Assembly (NCBI GenBank): GCA_900542835.1
Contig: UQPB01000003.1
Location: 74,246-138,245, forward strand
From: an uncultured Pelosinus sp.
Lineage (GTDB): Bacteria; Bacillota; Negativicutes; Sporomusales; Acetonemataceae
Direction of reading: 5' to 3'
DNA: 64,000 nucleotides
The position numbers and the translations under genes are program-made. Shown here one piece after another: positions 61,847 through 64,000 of the stretch. How positions within the stretch are numbered: position 1 is the stretch's first letter; each line of letters begins with the position of its first letter. Under the pieces are notes generated by a model, which was not told the origin of the DNA, made no database searches, and worked only from the letters and a program-made list of their open reading frames with translations.

Positions 61847-61885
61847 AAAAAGAGGACCGGCCGGTCCTCTTTTTTTATTGGTCGC
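61836..61885. terminator. Perfect 50-bp palindrome, bidirectional terminator between pyrR and rqcH
   Basis: Two perfect 25-base arms (61836-61860 and 61861-61885) with A/T-runs form a terminator for both convergent genes. It contains the stop codons of both pyrR (61844-61846) and rqcH (complement 61875-61877), and both proteins end in Asp-Gln as a result. Confidence 0.92.
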
Positions 61886-63632
61886 GATTCGGTTTCTGGC
61901 CACTATTGAGCAGGGCGGTTACGGCGGCTTCCTGCGGCGTTACAAACAGGGTAGTCTGTCTGTCGTAGATCACAAAGCCTGGCTTGGCACCACTGGGCTT
62001 TTTCACATAACGGCGCAGCGTGTAATCGACCGGAACTTGGGAAGAATGACGGGCTTTGCTGAAATAAGCGGCTACCATGGCGGCGGTTTGCAGCGCGGCC
62101 GCATCCGGAGCGCCGGACGGGCGCAGCAGAACATGCGAACCGGGGATGTCTTTGGTGTGAAACCAAATGTCGTCAGGCCGCGACAATTTAAAAGTAACCA
62201 AGTCATTTTGCCGATTATTCTTGCCGACGATGATAACACCGCCGCCGGCAAGCGCCAGCGTCAGCGGCGCCGACACGGCTTCCGGCTTGCGCTTGGAACG
62301 CCTGCTCAAATAGCCGCCGGCGATCAACTCTTCTTCGATCTCCCGGGTCTCACGCGCTGACTGCGCCTGCTCAAGCATGCACTGAACACTTTCCAGATAC
62401 GCAAGCTCCTGGCTTAGCTGCTCCAATTGGGTGCGCAGGTTTTCCTGCGCCCGTTTTTGTTTCTGATAGCGGGTGTAATACAGCTGCGCATTGCGAGCCG
62501 GTGTCGCCAGCGGCTCCAGCTCAATTTCCACGCTGATCCCGGGTTGATCAGCATAGATATCGGGCAGTGTAACACGCGGCTGTCCCGGCTGCAGCTCCGA
62601 TAAGAAGGTCATTAGAATATCGGCTTTGCGCCTCCATTCATCGGCGGCATCGGCTTGTTCCTGCTCTTCGTTCAGCACCGCATTTTTCCTTTGCAGCCGC
62701 TTCAATTCGCTGGCGACAAATTTCTGCAGACGTTCCCTGGCAGGCGGTGCCTGCGGCGTAAGCGAGAGAATAAAGTCAGCCGCCTGACTCATACTGGTAA
62801 ATTCATGACAGGCGTCAGGCAGGTAATGCAGACGGAAGGCGGCAAAAGCACTCACCTTCTGCAGCGGAGTGACGCGGACATGAGGAATGACCGCAGCCGT
62901 TTTCAAGGGAGTGAGAACAGAGTCAAACGCGGCCTGCAGTTTGTCGCGGGCTGTCGCGTCCAGCGCCGCTGCCGTCGATTCCGGAGCAAGTTCCGCCCGC
63001 CATAAGACCTCTTTGACTGTTACTGGACCAATGCCGATTGTCAGATTCATAATCGCCTTGGACAGCGTTGCCGGCTGGCTGCAGACAGCTTCAACCAGAG
63101 CGGCGGTATTGGCCTGCAGCAGATTGAGCTTATCCTGACCGGGAGGAAGCTGGTACTTCTGGCCGGGAAGAACCAGCCGGAACCGGCTCATTGCCGGACC
63201 GACGCGGCGGATTGCGTCAATTATCGTTTCGTTTTGCACGAATATAATATTACTGTGTTTGCCCATCAATTCAATCACCAGCGTTTTTACCGCAATGGTG
63301 CCGCCTTCTTCGCGGACGTCGATATTGAGCATCACCGTCCGGTCAAGACTATGCTGAACAATAGCGCTAATGCGGCCGTCGGTCAGGTGCTTGCGCAGCA
63401 GCATGCAGAAGGTTGGCGGTGTATCCGGATTTTCACTGCTGTTTCCGGACAGATGCAGCCGCGGCCGCTGCGGGTCTGCGGATATGGCTAACTGAACGGT
63501 TTGACCGGGAATCCGGACATATACCGTTAGACTATAGGCATCCGGTTGAAAGATTTTCTCAATTCTACCCCCGTACAAGGTTTGCTGCAATTCGCTTACT
63601 AGTGCGGAAAGCGATAATCCGTCCAGATTCAT
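61875..63632 (-). CDS. rqcH: Ribosome quality control protein RqcH (NFACT family)
   Basis: Binds stalled 50S subunits and directs alanine-tail addition to stuck nascent chains; earlier names are FbpA or YloA. NFACT-N (about 1-290), a coiled-coil middle (about 300-450) and the NFACT-R domain with FHTKDIPGSHVLLR (about 490-505) are visible. It has 585 residues. The start is set at the codon complementary to 63630-63632, preceded by GAGGGATTG on the minus strand; the frame runs 20 codons further upstream through its promoter. It is the only minus-strand gene here. Confidence 0.95.
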   Translation of the reverse strand: MNLDGLSLSALVSELQQTLYGGRIEKIFQPDAYSLTVYVRIPGQTVQLAISADPQRPRLHLSGNSSENPDTPPTFCMLLRKHLTDGRISAIVQHSLDRTVMLNIDVREEGGTIAVKTLVIELMGKHSNIIFVQNETIIDAIRRVGPAMSRFRLVLPGQKYQLPPGQDKLNLLQANTAALVEAVCSQPATLSKAIMNLTIGIGPVTVKEVLWRAELAPESTAAALDATARDKLQAAFDSVLTPLKTAAVIPHVRVTPLQKVSAFAAFRLHYLPDACHEFTSMSQAADFILSLTPQAPPARERLQKFVASELKRLQRKNAVLNEEQEQADAADEWRRKADILMTFLSELQPGQPRVTLPDIYADQPGISVEIELEPLATPARNAQLYYTRYQKQKRAQENLRTQLEQLSQELAYLESVQCMLEQAQSARETREIEEELIAGGYLSRRSKRKPEAVSAPLTLALAGGGVIIVGKNNRQNDLVTFKLSRPDDIWFHTKDIPGSHVLLRPSGAPDAAALQTAAMVAAYFSKARHSSQVPVDYTLRRYVKKPSGAKPGFVIYDRQTTLFVTPQEAAVTALLNSGQKPNRDQ

Positions 63633-63663
63633 TATCAATCCCTCATTCCTATCTACTGCAACC

Positions 63664-63692
63664 AGTATATCATTGCCGATCCGTTCATTCAA
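63664..63692 (-). promoter_or_regulatory. Sigma-A promoter for rqcH
   Basis: On the minus strand: TTGAAT (63687-63692), a 17-base spacer and TATACT (63664-63669) with extended TG. Transcription should start near 63657, 25 bases before the rqcH start codon, which fits a normal ribosome site. Confidence 0.78.
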
Positions 63693-64000
63693 GAAAATCG
63701 GCAGGATCGACAGGGCAATCGCTTACCAAAAGGCAGGTGTTTAACGATGATTCCACCGAGACGGGCGAGACGGCGAGCTGCCGCCGTGAGCGAGGGAAAA
63801 GGCAAGCAGCGGAAGACCGATTCCACGGAGTACACAGAGGATACACAGAGGGCACGGAGGCAAAACGGGAATTTTTGTTCTGCTTTGCTCTAAAATCGAC
63901 CATCAGGGCATAGCGATGCAGGGGCGGTTCGCCACCTGCTCACTGTGCTCAAACACAGACGGTTCTTAACGCCAACCAGCCACCCCGCCGCCTGCGGCAC
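63693..64000 (+). other. Non-coding right edge, repeat-like
   Basis: About 308 bases with no supported gene. They hold the tandem repeat at 63823-63860 and a GC-rich stretch around 63917-63965 (GCAGGGGCGGTTCGCC, then CTCACTGTGCTC) that looks like dispersed intergenic repeat DNA. The rqcH promoter lies just to the left. Frames at 63413-63913 (plus) and 63685-63903 (minus) are not gene-like. Confidence 0.55.
63823..63860 (+). repeat. Degenerate tandem repeat of CACGGAG / ACACAGAGG units
   Basis: Four imperfect units of about ten bases (CCACGGAG, ACACAGAGG, ACACAGAGG, CACGGAGG). I recall similar repeats in intergenic DNA of many bacteria. Spurious proteins rich in Ser, Val and Pro arise when it is translated on the minus strand, as happens here at 63685-63903. 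Confidence 0.6.

Noticed and set aside
63685..63903. 72-codon minus-strand frame at the right edge
   Set aside because: It is a translation of the CACGGAG/ACACAGAGG repeat, a common source of false Ser/Val/Pro-rich proteins.

Overview
The window is a densely packed, almost entirely plus-strand block of core genes from an anaerobic Firmicute. Several things point that way: a PolC-type replicative polymerase, DivIVA/SepF/YlmH division genes, YlxR/YlxQ in the nusA-infB operon, PyrR, anaerobic NrdD/NrdG, and a gene order that follows the Bacillus subtilis fla/che-rpsB-dxr-polC-nusA-infB-pnp-ylxY-mlpA and ylmD/E/F/H-divIVA-ileS-lspA-pyrR blocks. GC-rich codon use, frequent GTG/TTG starts, the DUF342/DUF6115 pair after the sigma-28 gene and the DUF5665 gene suggest a member of the Negativicutes, perhaps a Sporomusa-like spore former. 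That placement is inference. No tRNA, rRNA, IS element, prophage or CRISPR array is visible.

Layout. (1) 1-14947: the end of a motility/chemotaxis operon: fliR (cut by the left edge), flhB, flhA, flhF, flhG, a PilZ flagellar brake gene, cheB, cheA, cheW, cheC, cheD, a small membrane protein, sigma-28 (fliA), a FapA/DUF342 protein, a small unknown and a DUF6115 protein. (2) 15015-25113: a strong promoter, then rpsB, tsf, pyrH, frr, a 66-residue unknown, a 55-residue ferredoxin, uppS, cdsA, dxr, rseP, ispG and proS, covering translation, lipid precursors and isoprenoids. (3) 25170-36952: polC, then the promoter-driven rimP-nusA-ylxR-ylxQ-infB-rbfA-nrnA-truB-ribF operon. (4) 36966-43491: rpsO, pnp, a ylxY-like deacetylase, an amidase, an M16 peptidase and dut, several with their own terminators. 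(5) 43536-46618: a palindromic operator, then nrdR, nrdD and nrdG. (6) 46673-54179: a B12-binding radical SAM protein, pgeF, a divergent deacetylase and the division cluster yggS-sepF-proC-ylmH-divIVA-yggU. (7) 54176-61885: ileS with its own promoter and a leader terminator, DUF5665, a DksA-like protein, a VTT membrane protein, a second 55-residue ferredoxin, mgsA, lspA, rluD and pyrR. (8) 61875-63632 on the minus strand: rqcH, convergent with pyrR. The right edge (63693-64000) holds only repeat-like non-coding sequence.

Most of this is conserved housekeeping and I see no undescribed multi-gene system. The observations most worth checking are: a PolC with no inserted proofreading exonuclease but a complete PHP metal site; an NrdD whose reading frame ends without the expected glycyl-radical Gly-Tyr; a flagellar brake gene that seems to start at ATC; a 32-bp near-palindrome before nrdR; a terminator hairpin with no T-box in front of ileS; and a perfect 50-bp palindrome containing the stop codons of both pyrR and rqcH.
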